64,000 nucleotides of DNA, from contig NZ_RSEJ01000016.1 in assembly GCF_009910675.1 (NCBI RefSeq), forward strand, positions 1 to 64,000, given 5' to 3'. The notes under the pieces are model-generated. The model saw only the letters and a list, made by a program, of their open reading frames with translations, was not told the origin of the DNA and searched no databases. This DNA comes from Photobacterium alginatilyticum. Lineage in GTDB: Bacteria; Pseudomonadota; Gammaproteobacteria; Enterobacterales; Vibrionaceae. Made by a program: the position numbers and the translations under genes. Positions 45,057 through 55,678 of this stretch are shown here, one piece after another. Position 1 is the stretch's first letter; each line of letters begins with the position of its first letter.

Positions 45057-45920
45057 CTAGCTTTGATGCTTCTCTCGATATTCCCTGGGGGTTAGCTGCT
45101 TATAGCCTTTAAACTTACGATTGAAATTGGCCTGGTTACGGTATCCTACGGTTTCGGCAATACAGCCTACCCGCAGGTTGGTTGTCTCGAGCAGGCGGGC
45201 AGCATGGCTGAGCCGTACCTTTGTTAAGTGCTGGCTAAAACTTTCGCCAAAATGTCGCTGGAAAAGCCGGTGGAGGCTACTTTCACTGATGTAGAGGTGC
45301 CGGGATACCTGACTGAGGGTGATATTTTCTGCGTAATTCTTCTCTAGGTAGGCACATAGTCTGTCAATCTTATTTTTATTCTCATCTTGCTGTTTCGCGA
45401 GTGTATCTGATGAGATCGGCGCCAGAGTAATTGCCGTTTTATCCTGGCAAAGAATGGCAATAATGTCGATTAAGACGGCAAGCTGTTGAATTGATGAAGA
45501 TGAATAGTCTAGTTGAGAAAGTCTTTGATGTACCCACCTGGCGGTCTGTGATGAAAACAAAATACCCTTATCTGACTTTTTGAGTAGGTAGTCCATCTTT
45601 CTCAGTTCAACACAGCTAAAAATCATATTGGTTATCCACTCTTTCTTGAACCAGATGGAGTGCAATTCAGCTTGTCGGGAAGGTGCCGGGTTCTGGTGAT
45701 AAACCGCGTGCGGCATGTGTGGTGGAATAAGTATGAGATGATGTTCCTGCAGTTCTCCCTGATACTGCCCCAACTGAATTTGTCCTTGGCAGCGAAGATG
45801 TAAGTTAAGTTCAAATTCCTGATGGTAATGGGGCTCTATGATGCCTGCGGGTGCTAGTTGATGCTTATGGCGCCAAGACATTCCCGGCCGTTGAGGCACC
45901 TTTTCTAATTTATACCTCAT
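45057..45920 (-). CDS. AraC-family transcriptional regulator
   Basis: A 287-residue regulator. The N-terminal cupin-like sensor (HYHQEFELNLHLRCQGQIQLG, IPPHMPHAVYH) precedes a two-helix-turn-helix AraC domain (about 185-284) with ITLSQVSRHLYISESSLHRLFQ and the C-terminal GYRNQANFNRKFKGYKQLTPREYR. It is monocistronic. The ligand is not determinable; RhaS/XylS-like proteins with histidine-rich cupins often sense sugars. Confidence 0.9.
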   Translation of the reverse strand: MRYKLEKVPQRPGMSWRHKHQLAPAGIIEPHYHQEFELNLHLRCQGQIQLGQYQGELQEHHLILIPPHMPHAVYHQNPAPSRQAELHSIWFKKEWITNMIFSCVELRKMDYLLKKSDKGILFSSQTARWVHQRLSQLDYSSSSIQQLAVLIDIIAILCQDKTAITLAPISSDTLAKQQDENKNKIDRLCAYLEKNYAENITLSQVSRHLYISESSLHRLFQRHFGESFSQHLTKVRLSHAARLLETTNLRVGCIAETVGYRNQANFNRKFKGYKQLTPREYREKHQS

Positions 45921-46096
45921 TGAACAGTTATTTCCTTTTGCTGAGATAGTACTTATTTTTAGCTAAATAACACTACTTTCCTAGTCAAATTAAATAGAGT
46001 GACAGAAAAGTACCAAATAATTGAAGCTTAGTATTAGTTTTGTGAATATTTCGACCTAAAGTACCTCACATAGAGAAATACGAGAGGGATGATTTC

Positions 46097-46291
46097 ATGG
46101 AAAACCTATGTCAATATTTTATGATGTTGAGTGAAAATACACGTCGTGAGTGGATACATACCTTATTCAATACCTATGGCTACAATAATACCCGCTACTG
46201 GAAGTTGCTTGGTTATACATCGCAAAAGGAATTCAAGCAAGAGTTGGCTCGGATGAACAGGGAAAGCAAGCAAGGTAAACGGTTTATTTAA
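46097..46291 (+). CDS. Small orphan protein
   Basis: A 64-residue basic, tyrosine-rich protein (MENLCQYFMMLSENTRREW). AGAGGG lies 8 nt before the ATG. No membrane helix or signal. No family recognised. It sits in an AT-rich island with codon use unlike the flanking core genes. Confidence 0.5.
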   Translation: MENLCQYFMMLSENTRREWIHTLFNTYGYNNTRYWKLLGYTSQKEFKQELARMNRESKQGKRFI

Positions 46292-46314
46292 ATTCTGGGC
46301 ATTGCCAGTAAAGT

Positions 46315-46524
46315 ATGATTATGGAATATAGCAATATAATGGATGATAAATTATTAAAATGGGCTAAGAGTTTGCGTCAACCTCTAACCTCATTGATTAT
46401 AGCCGCAACGTTTTCCGGGACAGTTAGTTATATTGCTTTCAGGTATTATCTCTATTTTTTTGTTAGTTATTTTACAGTATATTACTGGGTGAGTAATATA
46501 CTGAAATTGCTGACATTTCAGTAA
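46315..46524 (+). CDS. Small membrane orphan
   Basis: A 69-residue product with two hydrophobic segments (about 24-44 and 46-66) rich in Tyr and Phe. It follows the previous orphan by 24 nt. No convincing ribosome site is seen, and coding status rests only on the uninterrupted frame and the neighbour. Confidence 0.35.
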   Translation: MIMEYSNIMDDKLLKWAKSLRQPLTSLIIAATFSGTVSYIAFRYYLYFFVSYFTVYYWVSNILKLLTFQ

Positions 46525-47083
46525 TTATACCCAAGCTACTTTAAGATACTTGTTTCAGCGAGAGTTACTTGGCAACTAGGCCTAGTATCGATTTGAAGAT
46601 TTAGTGGCTCTAATTTAATAATCGGTAACAACGCATAGAAGCCCTTATCTACTTAAAGAACTGGAACTTGCCCTATGGGAGTGAGCCACCGCGTTCATTT
46701 CTGTATCAAGTAACGTGGACAGGGGCTATCATTTCTGCCGTTACTTTCCTTGAACTGAACATTATTAATTTTTTTAAATTCCTATAGGGTGGTACTTTGT
46801 TTTAATTGATGTTGTGTGGGTATATTTCGGTTATAAAAGTTACTTGTTTGATTATTAACTTCCGTAAAAGTGCTAGTTTTATTAGCAAGAAGTATGAAGG
46901 ATGTTTTTAAGCTGAATGGATGCCTGCGGAATATCGCTTTGACTGGTTTTTTAGTATCGAATAGACTCGAATGTTGCCATTTGGCAGTCAGGTGGGTTTA
47001 TCTTATTTTATCTAGAGTATCACACCGTCAGATGGTTATTTCTTCAGCGTCAAAAAATAATCAATAAGGGAATAAAGACTACA
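46525..47083. other. AT-rich gap with degraded repeat-like sequence
   Basis: About 560 bp. The segment 46525-46573 (ATTATACCCAAGCTACTTTA onward) resembles a dispersed intergenic sequence I recall from vibrio genomes. Bases 46630-46750 include an out-of-context GC-richer block that could be an insertion-sequence remnant. The frame at 46870-47067 lacks coding character. No intact gene. Confidence 0.35.
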
Positions 47084-47788
47084 ATGAATATTATTGCAAG
47101 GGCCATGTTGGTCGGGTTGATCAGTCTTCTCGGTGTGGGCTGTACAACAATTAAAACCAATGAATTAACACTCGATGAGTCACAAAAACTAAAAAATAGA
47201 TCCGTCGTGCTTAATAAGTATGACGCGCTTCCTGATTTTCCGGCTCAAACTGCACTTAATGTGCAGTTTGGACTCATTGGTTTTGCCACTGCAGTAAGTA
47301 ATGGCAATGATATGATCATCAATAACCAGGTTAAAGATCCGGCAAGAGACATAGCGAAAGAACTTGGTAGTGGATTGAGCGAGAATTACAACGTTAAAGT
47401 GGTTGAAGCGGAAGAAACGGTTTCAGCTGAAAGTGATGTAGCGGACTTAGTTAAGTCACATGCAGGTTATGACTATATTCTTGATGTCAAAACATTAGGC
47501 TGGGGTAGCATCTATTTCTTAGATGATTTCGATAACTATAAAGTGATGTATACCGCTCATGCTCGCCTAATTGATACAGCAACAGAGGTTACGATTGTTG
47601 AAGAGCTATGTAGTTATGTACCGGACTATGTTGAAACTAATGATGCACCATCTTATGAGCAACTTGAAGATGGTACCGGGTTGAAACGAGAGTTGAGCAA
47701 GTCAGTTGATTATTGTGTCGATCGTATTCGTACCATGGCGAAACTTCATGCCCAAACCAATCAAAAGCCTCAGGTTGCTGTGAATTAA
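47084..47788 (+). CDS. Predicted lipoprotein, unknown function
   Basis: A 234-residue protein with lipobox LGVGC and a mature domain with two well-formed segments (VLNKYDALPDFPAQTALNVQFGLIGFA and DYILDVKTLGWGSIYFLDD). Two cysteines late in the chain (ELCSYVP and DYCVDRI) could pair. The pattern suggests a periplasmic or outer-membrane lipoprotein similar to other vibrio orphans of this size; no function recognised. AAGGGAATAA lies upstream of the ATG. Confidence 0.75.
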   Translation: MNIIARAMLVGLISLLGVGCTTIKTNELTLDESQKLKNRSVVLNKYDALPDFPAQTALNVQFGLIGFATAVSNGNDMIINNQVKDPARDIAKELGSGLSENYNVKVVEAEETVSAESDVADLVKSHAGYDYILDVKTLGWGSIYFLDDFDNYKVMYTAHARLIDTATEVTIVEELCSYVPDYVETNDAPSYEQLEDGTGLKRELSKSVDYCVDRIRTMAKLHAQTNQKPQVAVN

Positions 47789-47851
47789 GGCGACTTACTG
47801 ACAGGCTTTTATCATCGGAAGCGATTAATTTAATTCACTTTTATCCTATAA

Positions 47852-47878
47852 AAACGCCCCCGCATGGCGGAGGCGTTT
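47852..47878. terminator. Convergent terminator
   Basis: AAACGCC/GGCGTTT plus CCGC/GCGG with one internal mismatch, loop ATG; shared by the lipoprotein gene and pta. Confidence 0.8.
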
Positions 47879-47905
47879 AAACTATTTCTTAGTCGTTAAT
47901 AACGA

Positions 47906-50059
47906 TTAAGCGCTAGCTTCTTCGGCTTGTTTGGCCTGAATCGCAGTCAGTGCCACTGTGTATACGATATCGTCTACCAGTGCGCCACGAGAAAGGTCGT
48001 TAACCGGCTTGCGCATGCCCTGAAGCATTGGACCGATAGAAACCAGATCAGCTGAACGCTGTACCGCTTTGTATGTCGTGTTACCAGTGTTTAGGTCTGG
48101 GAATACGAATACAGTCGCTTTACCCGCTACTGGCGAGTTAGGCGCTTTAGAAGCAGCAACGTTTTCCATGATCGCAGCATCGTACTGAAGAGGACCGTCG
48201 ATCACTAGATCTGGGCGCTTCTCTTGAGCAATGCGAGTTGCTTCACGTACTTTATCTACATCTGCACCCTTACCAGACGTACCGGTAGAGTAAGAGATCA
48301 TTGCAACGCGTGGTTCAATACCGAATGCTTTTGCTGAGTCTGCAGACTGGATAGCGATTTCCGCTAGCTGCTCGGCATTTGGATCTGGGTTGATTGCACA
48401 GTCACCGTATACCAGTACCTGATCAGGCAGTAGCATGAAGAATACAGATGATACGATTGACGCATCAGGTGCAGTCTTGATGATCTGGAACGGAGGAACG
48501 ATAGTGTTCGCCGTTGTGTGAACAGCACCAGAAACCAGGCCGTCTACCTCGTTGTTTTCAAGCATCATTGTGCCTAGGAAAACAGAGTCTTGTAGCTTCT
48601 CACGAGCAACAACGTCAGTCATACCTTTCGCGCCACGAAGCTCAACCAGGCGAGCAACGTAGTTCTCACGAACTTCTTCAGAGTTGATGATAGTGACGCC
48701 AGAACCTAGGTTAACGCCTTGCTGTTCTGCAACACGCTTGATTTCTTCTGGGTTACCAAGAAGCACACACTCCGCGATGCCGCGCTCAGCACAGATAGCT
48801 GCCGCTTTAACGGTACGTGGCTCATCACCTTCAGGAAGTACGATACGCTTAGCTGCCTTACGGGCAAGTTCTGTTAGCTCGTAACGGAATGCCGGTGGGC
48901 TCAGGCGACGCTCTTTGCTTGAACCTTCAGTCAGTGATTCAATCCACTGGCCGTCAACATGGCTGGCCATGTATTCGTTAACTAGCTCAACACGCTCTTT
49001 ATCGTCTGCTGGCACTTCCAGGCTGAAGCTCTGAAGGTTCAGAGACGTCTGCCAAGTGTTGCCTTGTGCAGTCATTACAGGCAGGCCTGTTTCAAATGCG
49101 CGCTCACACAGATCCATGACTGGCTTAGGTAGCTCGTAGCCGCCTGTTAGCAGCAGGGCACCGATTTCAACGCCGTTCATTGCTGCCAGACATGCTGCAA
49201 CAATAACGTCAGGACGGTCGGCAGAAGTTACAAGCAGAGAGCCCGGACGGAAGTGCTCAACCATGTGCGGGATAGAACGTGCACAGAAAGTGATGCTCTT
49301 GATACGGCGAGTATCGATATCACCTTCGTTGATGATTTCAGCGTTCAGGTGCTTGGCAATATCGCGTGAACGAGTCGCGATCAGCTCTGAGCTCCAAGGT
49401 GCACAGCCAAGTACACGGATTGGGCTTGAGTTGAATACCTGCATTACTTCAACGTGAGAAGGAACGGTTGCTTCTGCATCGTCAAAGATTTCAGATAGGT
49501 CCGGACGAGTACGACCTTCAGCATCAACTGGTGCGTTTAGTTTGTTAACGACAACGCCAGAGATTTGCTCGTTCTTGATACCGCCGAAGTTAGAACATGC
49601 GACTTCGATACGTTCTTTAAGCTGAGCTGGGTTGTCTGTACCCGGTGCAACAACGAATACGATTTCCGCATCCAGTGTTTTTGCGATCTCATAGTTGATT
49701 TGGTTTGCAAACGGGTGCTTGCGAGTTGGTACTAGACCTTCGATTAGCGCCACTTCAGCATCAGCTGTCGCTTCTTTGAAACGGGCAACGATATCTTCAA
49801 GCAGTACATCGCTCTTATCATTACGGATAAGCTCTTCGGCACAAGCCATTGAGAAAGGTTCTGCAACTTTCATGTCACTGTTGGCAGTGATGATGTTGGT
49901 TGTCAGATCAGGCTGGCCGCCGCCGTGACGTGGCTGGGCGATAGGCTTGAAGAAAGAAACGCGAACACCTTTGCGTTCCATTGCGCGTAGCACACCAAGG
50001 CTAACGCTAGTAAGACCAACTCCGGCACCAACCGGAATAAGCATAATAGTACGGGACAC
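47906..50059 (-). CDS. pta: Phosphate acetyltransferase
   Basis: A 717-residue enzyme of the long type: N-terminal P-loop-like domain ([22 protein letters not shown]), central DRTGG domain, and C-terminal catalytic domain (about 390-710) with [15 protein letters not shown] and [16 protein letters not shown]. It interconverts acetyl-CoA and acetyl phosphate. It follows ackA in the same direction with about 180 nt and a terminator-like hairpin between. Confidence 0.97.
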   Translation of the reverse strand: MSRTIMLIPVGAGVGLTSVSLGVLRAMERKGVRVSFFKPIAQPRHGGGQPDLTTNIITANSDMKVAEPFSMACAEELIRNDKSDVLLEDIVARFKEATADAEVALIEGLVPTRKHPFANQINYEIAKTLDAEIVFVVAPGTDNPAQLKERIEVACSNFGGIKNEQISGVVVNKLNAPVDAEGRTRPDLSEIFDDAEATVPSHVEVMQVFNSSPIRVLGCAPWSSELIATRSRDIAKHLNAEIINEGDIDTRRIKSITFCARSIPHMVEHFRPGSLLVTSADRPDVIVAACLAAMNGVEIGALLLTGGYELPKPVMDLCERAFETGLPVMTAQGNTWQTSLNLQSFSLEVPADDKERVELVNEYMASHVDGQWIESLTEGSSKERRLSPPAFRYELTELARKAAKRIVLPEGDEPRTVKAAAICAERGIAECVLLGNPEEIKRVAEQQGVNLGSGVTIINSEEVRENYVARLVELRGAKGMTDVVAREKLQDSVFLGTMMLENNEVDGLVSGAVHTTANTIVPPFQIIKTAPDASIVSSVFFMLLPDQVLVYGDCAINPDPNAEQLAEIAIQSADSAKAFGIEPRVAMISYSTGTSGKGADVDKVREATRIAQEKRPDLVIDGPLQYDAAIMENVAASKAPNSPVAGKATVFVFPDLNTGNTTYKAVQRSADLVSIGPMLQGMRKPVNDLSRGALVDDIVYTVALTAIQAKQAEEASA

Positions 50060-50175
50060 TATGGATTCCTCAACTATTGAACAATACAGTGCTGTTCAAT
50101 AATGATTTGTTAACCGTTATTGAGCAGCACCACAAAAAAAAGGTCACAACTTTCGTCTTCGACGATAAAGCCATG

Positions 50176-50202
50176 AAAAAATGGCCGGCCAAAGCCAGCC
50201 AT
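50176..50202 (-). terminator. Terminator/attenuator between ackA and pta
   Basis: On the minus strand ATGGCTGGC pairs with GCCGGCCAT, loop near TTTG, followed by six Ts. It would reduce read-through into pta or process the mRNA. Confidence 0.7.
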
Positions 50203-50240
50203 TATTTGCCGCGCCTGGTGCACAGCAAAGTATCGCCAGA

Positions 50241-51437
50241 TTAGATCTCAGCCAGACGCGCTGTATCTTCTGCGATTACTAGTTCTTCGTTAGTTGAAAC
50301 AACCATTGCAGGTACACGGCTGTTTTCAGTCGTGATCACACCTTCGCCGCCGAAGCGTGCTTTAAGGTTAGCTTCACCGTCAATTTCAACACCCAGGATA
50401 GCAAGACGGTTAAGAACCATCTCACGGATTGGTGCAGAGTTTTCACCGATACCACCAGTAAATACGATAGCATCCAGGCGGCCTTCTAGTGTTGCAGTGT
50501 AGCCGGCAACGTACTTAGCCAGGCGGTGGCAGAACACGTCCATTGCACGTGTTGCTTCTTCTTTCTCACCGTAGTTGTCTTCAACGAAACGGCAGTCAGA
50601 AGTTACGCCAGTCAGACCTAGTAGGCCAGACTCTTTAGTGAACATAGTGTTGATTTCATCAACGCTCATGCCTAGCTTGTCATGTAGGTGGAACATAACA
50701 GCTGGGTCAAGATCACCACAACGAGTACCCATTACCAGGCCTTCAAGAGGAGTCAGACCCATAGAAGTATCTACAGACTGGCCGTTCTTGATAGCACAAA
50801 CAGAAGCACCGTTACCTAGGTGGCAGTTGATGATGTTTAGTTCGTTTTCAGGCTTACCTAGACGCTCAGCTGTCTCACGAGTGATGAACAGGTGAGAAGT
50901 ACCGTGTGCGCCGTAGCGACGGATACCGTGATCTTTGTATAGGTTGTATGGTAGAGCGTATAGGTACGCTTCTTCTGGCATTGTTGTGTGGAAAGCAGTA
51001 TCGAACACAGCAACGTTTTTCAGAGCTGGGAAAGATTTCTGAGCAGCTTTGATACCGATGATATGAGCTGGGTTATGAAGCGGTGCGAAAGTTGCAGCGT
51101 CTTCGATACCTTTAAGAACAGCTTCGTCGATTAGTGCAGACTTAGTGAACTGCTCGCCGCCGTGAACAACACGGTGACCGATAGCCGCTAGGTTTTCAGC
51201 TAGTTCCGGCTTAGAAGCAAGAATAGTGTCAACCATGAACGCAAGCGCTTCTTCGTGAGCAGCGCCGTTACCTAGTTGTGCTTCGTGCTTACCGTCAAGT
51301 TTCCACTTGATACGTGCTTCTGGAAGGTGCAGACATTCTGCAAGACCTGTCAGGTGCTCTTCACCTGATACCGCGTCAACAACAGCGAACTTAAGAGAAG
51401 AACTACCGCAGTTAAGAACTAAAACCAGCTTAGACAT
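50241..51437 (-). CDS. ackA: Acetate kinase
   Basis: A 398-residue ASKHA-fold kinase making ATP from acetyl phosphate. Motifs: [13 protein letters not shown] at the N-terminus, [11 protein letters not shown] near 86, [13 protein letters not shown] with [20 protein letters not shown]-like [11 protein letters not shown], and FTGGIGENS near 325. It forms the acetate switch with pta. The 335-bp region upstream (51438-51772) to divergent yfbV holds both promoters. Confidence 0.97.
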   Translation of the reverse strand: MSKLVLVLNCGSSSLKFAVVDAVSGEEHLTGLAECLHLPEARIKWKLDGKHEAQLGNGAAHEEALAFMVDTILASKPELAENLAAIGHRVVHGGEQFTKSALIDEAVLKGIEDAATFAPLHNPAHIIGIKAAQKSFPALKNVAVFDTAFHTTMPEEAYLYALPYNLYKDHGIRRYGAHGTSHLFITRETAERLGKPENELNIINCHLGNGASVCAIKNGQSVDTSMGLTPLEGLVMGTRCGDLDPAVMFHLHDKLGMSVDEINTMFTKESGLLGLTGVTSDCRFVEDNYGEKEEATRAMDVFCHRLAKYVAGYTATLEGRLDAIVFTGGIGENSAPIREMVLNRLAILGVEIDGEANLKARFGGEGVITTENSRVPAMVVSTNEELVIAEDTARLAEI

Positions 51438-51772
51438 GAGAGTGACTACCTATAATCTGTCTGAAAGTTGATATTCAACTGATGAAAAATTACCCATAGG
51501 ATAGACGACTTTTGATTATGCCGATCCAATCTGGGTCAAATTCGTGTTATGTCCGTATAATAGAGAATTGAGAAACCCACAATCCTGGGCCATCCCTGGA
51601 GGCTGCCTTAGGTTGCCAGAACGATGATTACAGGCAACAATTACTTTAGGCGCGTCTAGGATAGCGATTGTTAAGCAATATAACAAAAAGATTTTTAGAA
51701 AAATTTAATTTGAATCAAGTTTATTATTCCTGGATTTGAATTTTTACTGTTTTTTTTGAAGTTTGGTGCTTT
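51438..51772. other. Divergent promoter region ackA/yfbV
   Basis: AT-rich, without a gene. A GGGCCATCCCTGGAGGCTGCC block (51588-51607 and neighbours) makes short inverted repeats, but I find no unambiguous promoter or operator. Confidence 0.4.
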
Positions 51773-52225
51773 ATGAGTCAAAACAAATCGATCTGGCAGT
51801 CTTTCAAAAATGGTCAGCAGTACATGGCTACCTGGCCGATGAGGAAAGAGCTGGCAATGATGTTCCCGGAGCCTCGTTACATCAAGGCGACGAAGTTTGC
51901 GACCCGAGTGATGCCTGCCGTGGCAGTGATGAGCGTACTGAGTCAGATGGCGTTTAACAACTATGATGCTTTGCCACAGGCAATTGCTGTTGCATTCTTT
52001 GCACTGAGCATGCCGTTGCAAGGGCTGTGGTGGTTGGGTAAACGCAGCAGGACAGATTTACCGCCTTCGCTGGCGACCTGGTATCGTGAGATCCATGACA
52101 AGATCACCAGCGAGGGGTATGCGCTGCAGCCGATAAAGCCTCGACCGCGTTATCTTGAACTGGCGCAGGTGCTGAACCGGGCGTTCAAGCAGTTGGATAA
52201 GACATCGCTGGAGCGGTGGTTTTAA
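51773..52225 (+). CDS. yfbV: UPF0208 membrane protein YfbV
   Basis: A 150-residue inner-membrane protein with two helices (about 46-64 and 70-88). Conserved N-terminal [20 protein letters not shown] and C-terminal [20 protein letters not shown]. It is the standard divergent neighbour of ackA in gammaproteobacteria. Reported roles involve chromosome organisation near the terminus in E. coli; molecular function is unclear. Confidence 0.92.
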   Translation: MSQNKSIWQSFKNGQQYMATWPMRKELAMMFPEPRYIKATKFATRVMPAVAVMSVLSQMAFNNYDALPQAIAVAFFALSMPLQGLWWLGKRSRTDLPPSLATWYREIHDKITSEGYALQPIKPRPRYLELAQVLNRAFKQLDKTSLERWF

Positions 52226-52354
52226 TTTATTCCATAACCTTATTAAGAAGAGAGGTAGGGGGGGTGGTTACACTCATCCCCTCCCAGCCTCTCCATTGAA
52301 CCTCTGCCTTGAATAGGCGGAGGGGCATTCACTGTCATATCAACTTAATGTCCA

Positions 52355-52413
52355 ATTAAAAGCGCCGGAGCTTCCCCTGTCTTGCATAGAAGTTCACCAC
52401 GGCGCTTTTTTGT
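52355..52413. terminator. Long-loop convergent hairpin
   Basis: AAAAGCGCCG pairs with CGGCGCTTTT across a loop of about 35 nt that itself has GGAGCTTCC; a T run follows on the plus strand. It separates yfbV from the ABC operon. Confidence 0.55.
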
Positions 52414-52431
52414 AGGCGTTCAAGTCAGGTA

Positions 52432-53226
52432 CTAGCCAAGCAGCAGGCTATCATCCGCCAGCTCTTCACCGCGTACTTTGCTGAACATTTCGAGCAGCTG
52501 TTTCACATCCATGTTCTCTCTTTCTTGTCCCTGGACATCCAGCACGATTTCGCCTTGGTGCAGCATCACGGTGCGGTCGCCGTAGGCAAGGGCATCTTTC
52601 ATTGAGTGGGTAACCATCATGACGGTCAGGTCAAACTCCTCGACCACTTTTTTGGTCAGTGCCAGTACGAAGGCAGCCATGCGCGGATCCAAAGCGGCGG
52701 TGTGCTCGTCGAGCAACAAAAGCTTGCTGTCGGCCAATGAGGCCATGACCAGACTGACGGCCTGGCGCTGACCACCGGAAAGGAGGCCGATGTGATCGCC
52801 CAGACGGTCTTCGAGGCCGAGGCCAAGAATACTGATACGTTCCTGAAAGAGTTTGCGGCGCTGTGACGACAGGGCCAGTTTCCAGCTTCGTTTGCTGCCG
52901 CGTTTGTAGGCGAGTGCCATGTTTTCTTCGATTGTCAGCGAGGCACAGGTGCCCGCCAGCGGATCCTGAAAAACACGGGCGGCATACTGCGCGCGTTCAT
53001 GGACCGATTTATGGGTCACATCAATGTCGTCGATAAGCACCTGGCCGCCCACCATAGGGGTCTCCCCGCTAACGGCGCCCAGCAGCGTTGACTTGCCCGC
53101 GCCGTTGGATCCGATCACGGTGACAAACTGCTTTTCCGGCACGGCAAGCGAAACACCGCGAAGGGCCTGGTTTTCTAATATAGTGCCTTCATTGAAGGTA
53201 ACGCGGATGTCATTTAATTCAATCAT
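52432..53226 (-). CDS. ABC importer ATPase (TrpZ-like)
   Basis: A 264-residue ATP-binding subunit: Walker A GSNGAGKST, signature LSGGQRQAVS, Walker B LLLLDEHTAALD and switch His in VTHSMKDA. It is of the LivF-related group that serves substrate-binding proteins of the PF04392 type. Last gene of the three-gene importer, 22 nt after the permease. Confidence 0.93.
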   Translation of the reverse strand: MIELNDIRVTFNEGTILENQALRGVSLAVPEKQFVTVIGSNGAGKSTLLGAVSGETPMVGGQVLIDDIDVTHKSVHERAQYAARVFQDPLAGTCASLTIEENMALAYKRGSKRSWKLALSSQRRKLFQERISILGLGLEDRLGDHIGLLSGGQRQAVSLVMASLADSKLLLLDEHTAALDPRMAAFVLALTKKVVEEFDLTVMMVTHSMKDALAYGDRTVMLHQGEIVLDVQGQERENMDVKQLLEMFSKVRGEELADDSLLLG

Positions 53227-53248
53227 CTATTTTTACCCTCTGAACGGC

Positions 53249-54175
53249 TCAAGCCAGCTTTTTTGCCGTGCTGGCTTGTTTCTTCTTGCGTTGAATGGTG
53301 GTTTTCATTTTTGGCGCAATGAGTGCGACGGCAACCAGCAATGCGGTGATCAGGTTAAGATCCGAGGCTTGCAGGCCAAACATACCGCTGCTTAATGCAA
53401 AGGCAACAGCCAGACGGTACAGAACCGAGCCAAGGATAACAGCAACCACGGCCACCCAGATTTTGCGTCCCGGGATCAGGGTCTGACCGAGGATCACGGC
53501 TGCCAGTCCGACGACAATGGTTCCGACCCCCGAGGTGACATCGGCAAAGCTATTGGTCTGGGCAAACAAGGCCCCGGAAAAACCGACCAGGCCGTTTGAA
53601 AGTGCCAGCCCAAAGTAGGTGTACAACGCAGTATTACCGCCCTGGGCACTGACCATTCGGCTGTTGACACCGGTCGCTCGCAGACCGAGCCCGAAGTCAC
53701 TGGCGAGCAGACGGGTGATGAACCAGGCACTGAAGATAACAAGCAGCAGGACAACGCCGAGGCGCATGATCCCCGAATCTATGCCGAGATCCATGGCCAG
53801 CAACTCAAACGGAGTCAGGATGGTATCTTCGCCCAGCAAGGCCAGGTTTGGCCGTCCCATGATCCGAATGTTGATCGAGAAGGCGGCAATCATGGTCAGG
53901 ATACTGGCGAGCAGGTGGAGAATACCGCAGCGGATCGCCAGAAAAGCTGTTACCAGCCCGCACAGGCCACCGGCAAAGATTGCCAGCAGGGTGGCAATCC
54001 ACGGGTTAACACCGGCTACAATGGCGGTGGCGGCAACAGCTGCACCCATCGGGAAACTGCCGTCGACGGTAAGATCAGGAAAGTCCAGAACACGGAAAGT
54101 CAGGTAAACACCGAGGGCAACCAGGCCGTAAACCAAACCGATTTCCAGTGTGCCCAGAAAGGCAAAGAAAGACAT
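53249..54175 (-). CDS. ABC importer permease (TrpY-like)
   Basis: A 308-residue membrane subunit with eight to nine helices of the BPD_transp_2 (LivH) type. It contains DLTVDGSFPMGAAVAATAI near 36 and the coupling-loop segment FGLGLRATGVNSRMVSAQGGNT near 180. The C-terminus is Lys-rich (TTIQRKKKQASTAKKLA). It lies about 100 nt after the substrate-binding protein and is cotranscribed with it. Confidence 0.92.
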   Translation of the reverse strand: MSFFAFLGTLEIGLVYGLVALGVYLTFRVLDFPDLTVDGSFPMGAAVAATAIVAGVNPWIATLLAIFAGGLCGLVTAFLAIRCGILHLLASILTMIAAFSINIRIMGRPNLALLGEDTILTPFELLAMDLGIDSGIMRLGVVLLLVIFSAWFITRLLASDFGLGLRATGVNSRMVSAQGGNTALYTYFGLALSNGLVGFSGALFAQTNSFADVTSGVGTIVVGLAAVILGQTLIPGRKIWVAVVAVILGSVLYRLAVAFALSSGMFGLQASDLNLITALLVAVALIAPKMKTTIQRKKKQASTAKKLA

Positions 54176-54275
54176 CTAAAACACTCCTTGTCTTTGGTAT
54201 AAATCAGAGGCGTAACCTGAGAGACGAGCTTCCGAAACGCTTTTCTCGTCCCTCGAGGCCAACCTTGTCTGGTGC

Positions 54276-55259
54276 TTATTCGGTGACAGACGTGGCACGA
54301 TCAAGAACGGATGCCGGGAAAGTGATCCCCAGCTTGGCGGCAGCTTTCTGATTCAGGGCCAAATCAGAGCCTTTGGCAACTTTCACCGGAAGGTCGGCAA
54401 CCTTCTTGCCTTTTAGCAGTGCATCGACATAGTCTGCTGTCTGAACTCCGACCTGATAGTAATCAAAGCCCAGCGCCGCCAGGGCACCGTTTTCGATGTA
54501 CGTAGTCGAGGCACCGACAATTGGCTTGTTGGCCTGGTTGGCTGCATTGACCAGGCCGTCAATGGCACTGGCAACAGTGTTATCCGTCGGAGCATAAATG
54601 ACATCGGCTTTGGAGGCGACAATCTGGGCGGCAGCCTGGACATCGGCACTTTTCAGTGCTGTGCCTTCAACAACATTCAGGCCTCTGGCATTAGCAGCTT
54701 CGCGCAGCAGTTCAACCAGGGCAACGGCATTAGCTTCGCCGGGGTTGAAAACGACCCCGATATTTTTCACGTTCGGCAGCAGCTCTTGCATGAGCTCAAC
54801 ATGCTGGGCAACAGGAGACAGGTCGGAAAGGCCGGTAACATTGCGGCCAGGCTTGTCCATGTTTTTAACCAGTTTGGCACCGATAGGATCGGTTACAGCG
54901 GTGAATACGACCGGAATGGAGCGTGTCGAGGCTGCCAGTGCCTGGGCAGTAGGGGTCGCAATGCCGACAAGGACATCAGGACGCTCGCCGACGAACTGCT
55001 TGGCAATCTGAACGGCAATGGCCGGATTGCCCTGAGCAGTCTGATAGGTAAATTCGAGGTTTTCCCCTTCGACATACCCTTTTTCCTTTAGACCATCCAG
55101 CAGTCCCTGTCGAGCCGCATCAAGGGCCGGGTGCTCTACAATTTGCGAGACGGCAACTTTGGCAACATCAGCCAATACGGAAGGGGATGAGATCGCGAGA
55201 GAGGCAGCAACGCAGGCTGCGGTAAGCAGTTTATTGTTTTTGATTTTCTTGAATTCCAT
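54276..55259 (-). CDS. ABC importer substrate-binding protein (TrpX-like)
   Basis: A 327-residue periplasmic protein of family PF04392 with a signal peptide (LLTAACVAASLAISSPSVLA, cleavage before DVAKV). Motifs: QIVEHPALDAARQG near 39, VGIATPTAQALA near 98, IYAPTDNTVASA near 216. It is first in the operon. In Gram-positives the family includes tryptophan/tyrosine transporters (TrpXYZ), but the substrate in vibrios is not established; calling it tryptophan would be over-reading. Confidence 0.92.
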   Translation of the reverse strand: MEFKKIKNNKLLTAACVAASLAISSPSVLADVAKVAVSQIVEHPALDAARQGLLDGLKEKGYVEGENLEFTYQTAQGNPAIAVQIAKQFVGERPDVLVGIATPTAQALAASTRSIPVVFTAVTDPIGAKLVKNMDKPGRNVTGLSDLSPVAQHVELMQELLPNVKNIGVVFNPGEANAVALVELLREAANARGLNVVEGTALKSADVQAAAQIVASKADVIYAPTDNTVASAIDGLVNAANQANKPIVGASTTYIENGALAALGFDYYQVGVQTADYVDALLKGKKVADLPVKVAKGSDLALNQKAAAKLGITFPASVLDRATSVTE

Positions 55260-55678
55260 GTCACAAGCTCCTTGCCAATAGTGATGGTCAGTATGAGGGT
55301 GACAAGTCGGCTATTGTTTACCCTCCGGAATAATGTTTTATCGCAACAGAGAAAGAAAGAACATCTATATTTTAACAATAGTGAAACAACTGGCAGGTCG
55401 GATATGCTGACTTTCGGTTCTGACATGGATAGTTGGGCTGAATGGAGGGGTGATGGCGGGTTAAATTTCGAGCGGGTAGTTAGTTGCTAGAGTTATATTC
55501 TTTATTGGTATTCATTGGTGACAAACCGATAATGCACTCTGAACGTTAGTTTCATAACGGCATGTGTTCAGCCATCAGACAGCTATCAGGCAATATGATG
55601 TCCTCTAGGAGATATTAGCTGTATCTCTCCCAAAGAACCCCACAAGCTTGGCCGCCGGTGGGGTTCTGTTCAAATGCC
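55260..55678. other. Intergenic region between the ABC importer and chaN
   Basis: About 420 bp with no gene. It contains the importer promoter region and, at 55634-55668, the chaN terminator. The frame at 55272-55490 is not coding by composition. Confidence 0.45.
55634..55668 (-). terminator. Terminator after chaN
   Basis: AGAACCCCAC pairs with GTGGGGTTCT across a 14-nt loop containing CCGGCGG. Confidence 0.65.

Noticed and set aside
46870-47067. A 65-residue frame upstream of the lipoprotein gene
   Set aside because: No ribosome site or family, and it lies in sequence with repeat-like debris.
52432-55259. Calling the ABC importer a tryptophan transporter
   Set aside because: Family membership alone does not fix the substrate; no Trp-linked regulatory site is seen upstream.
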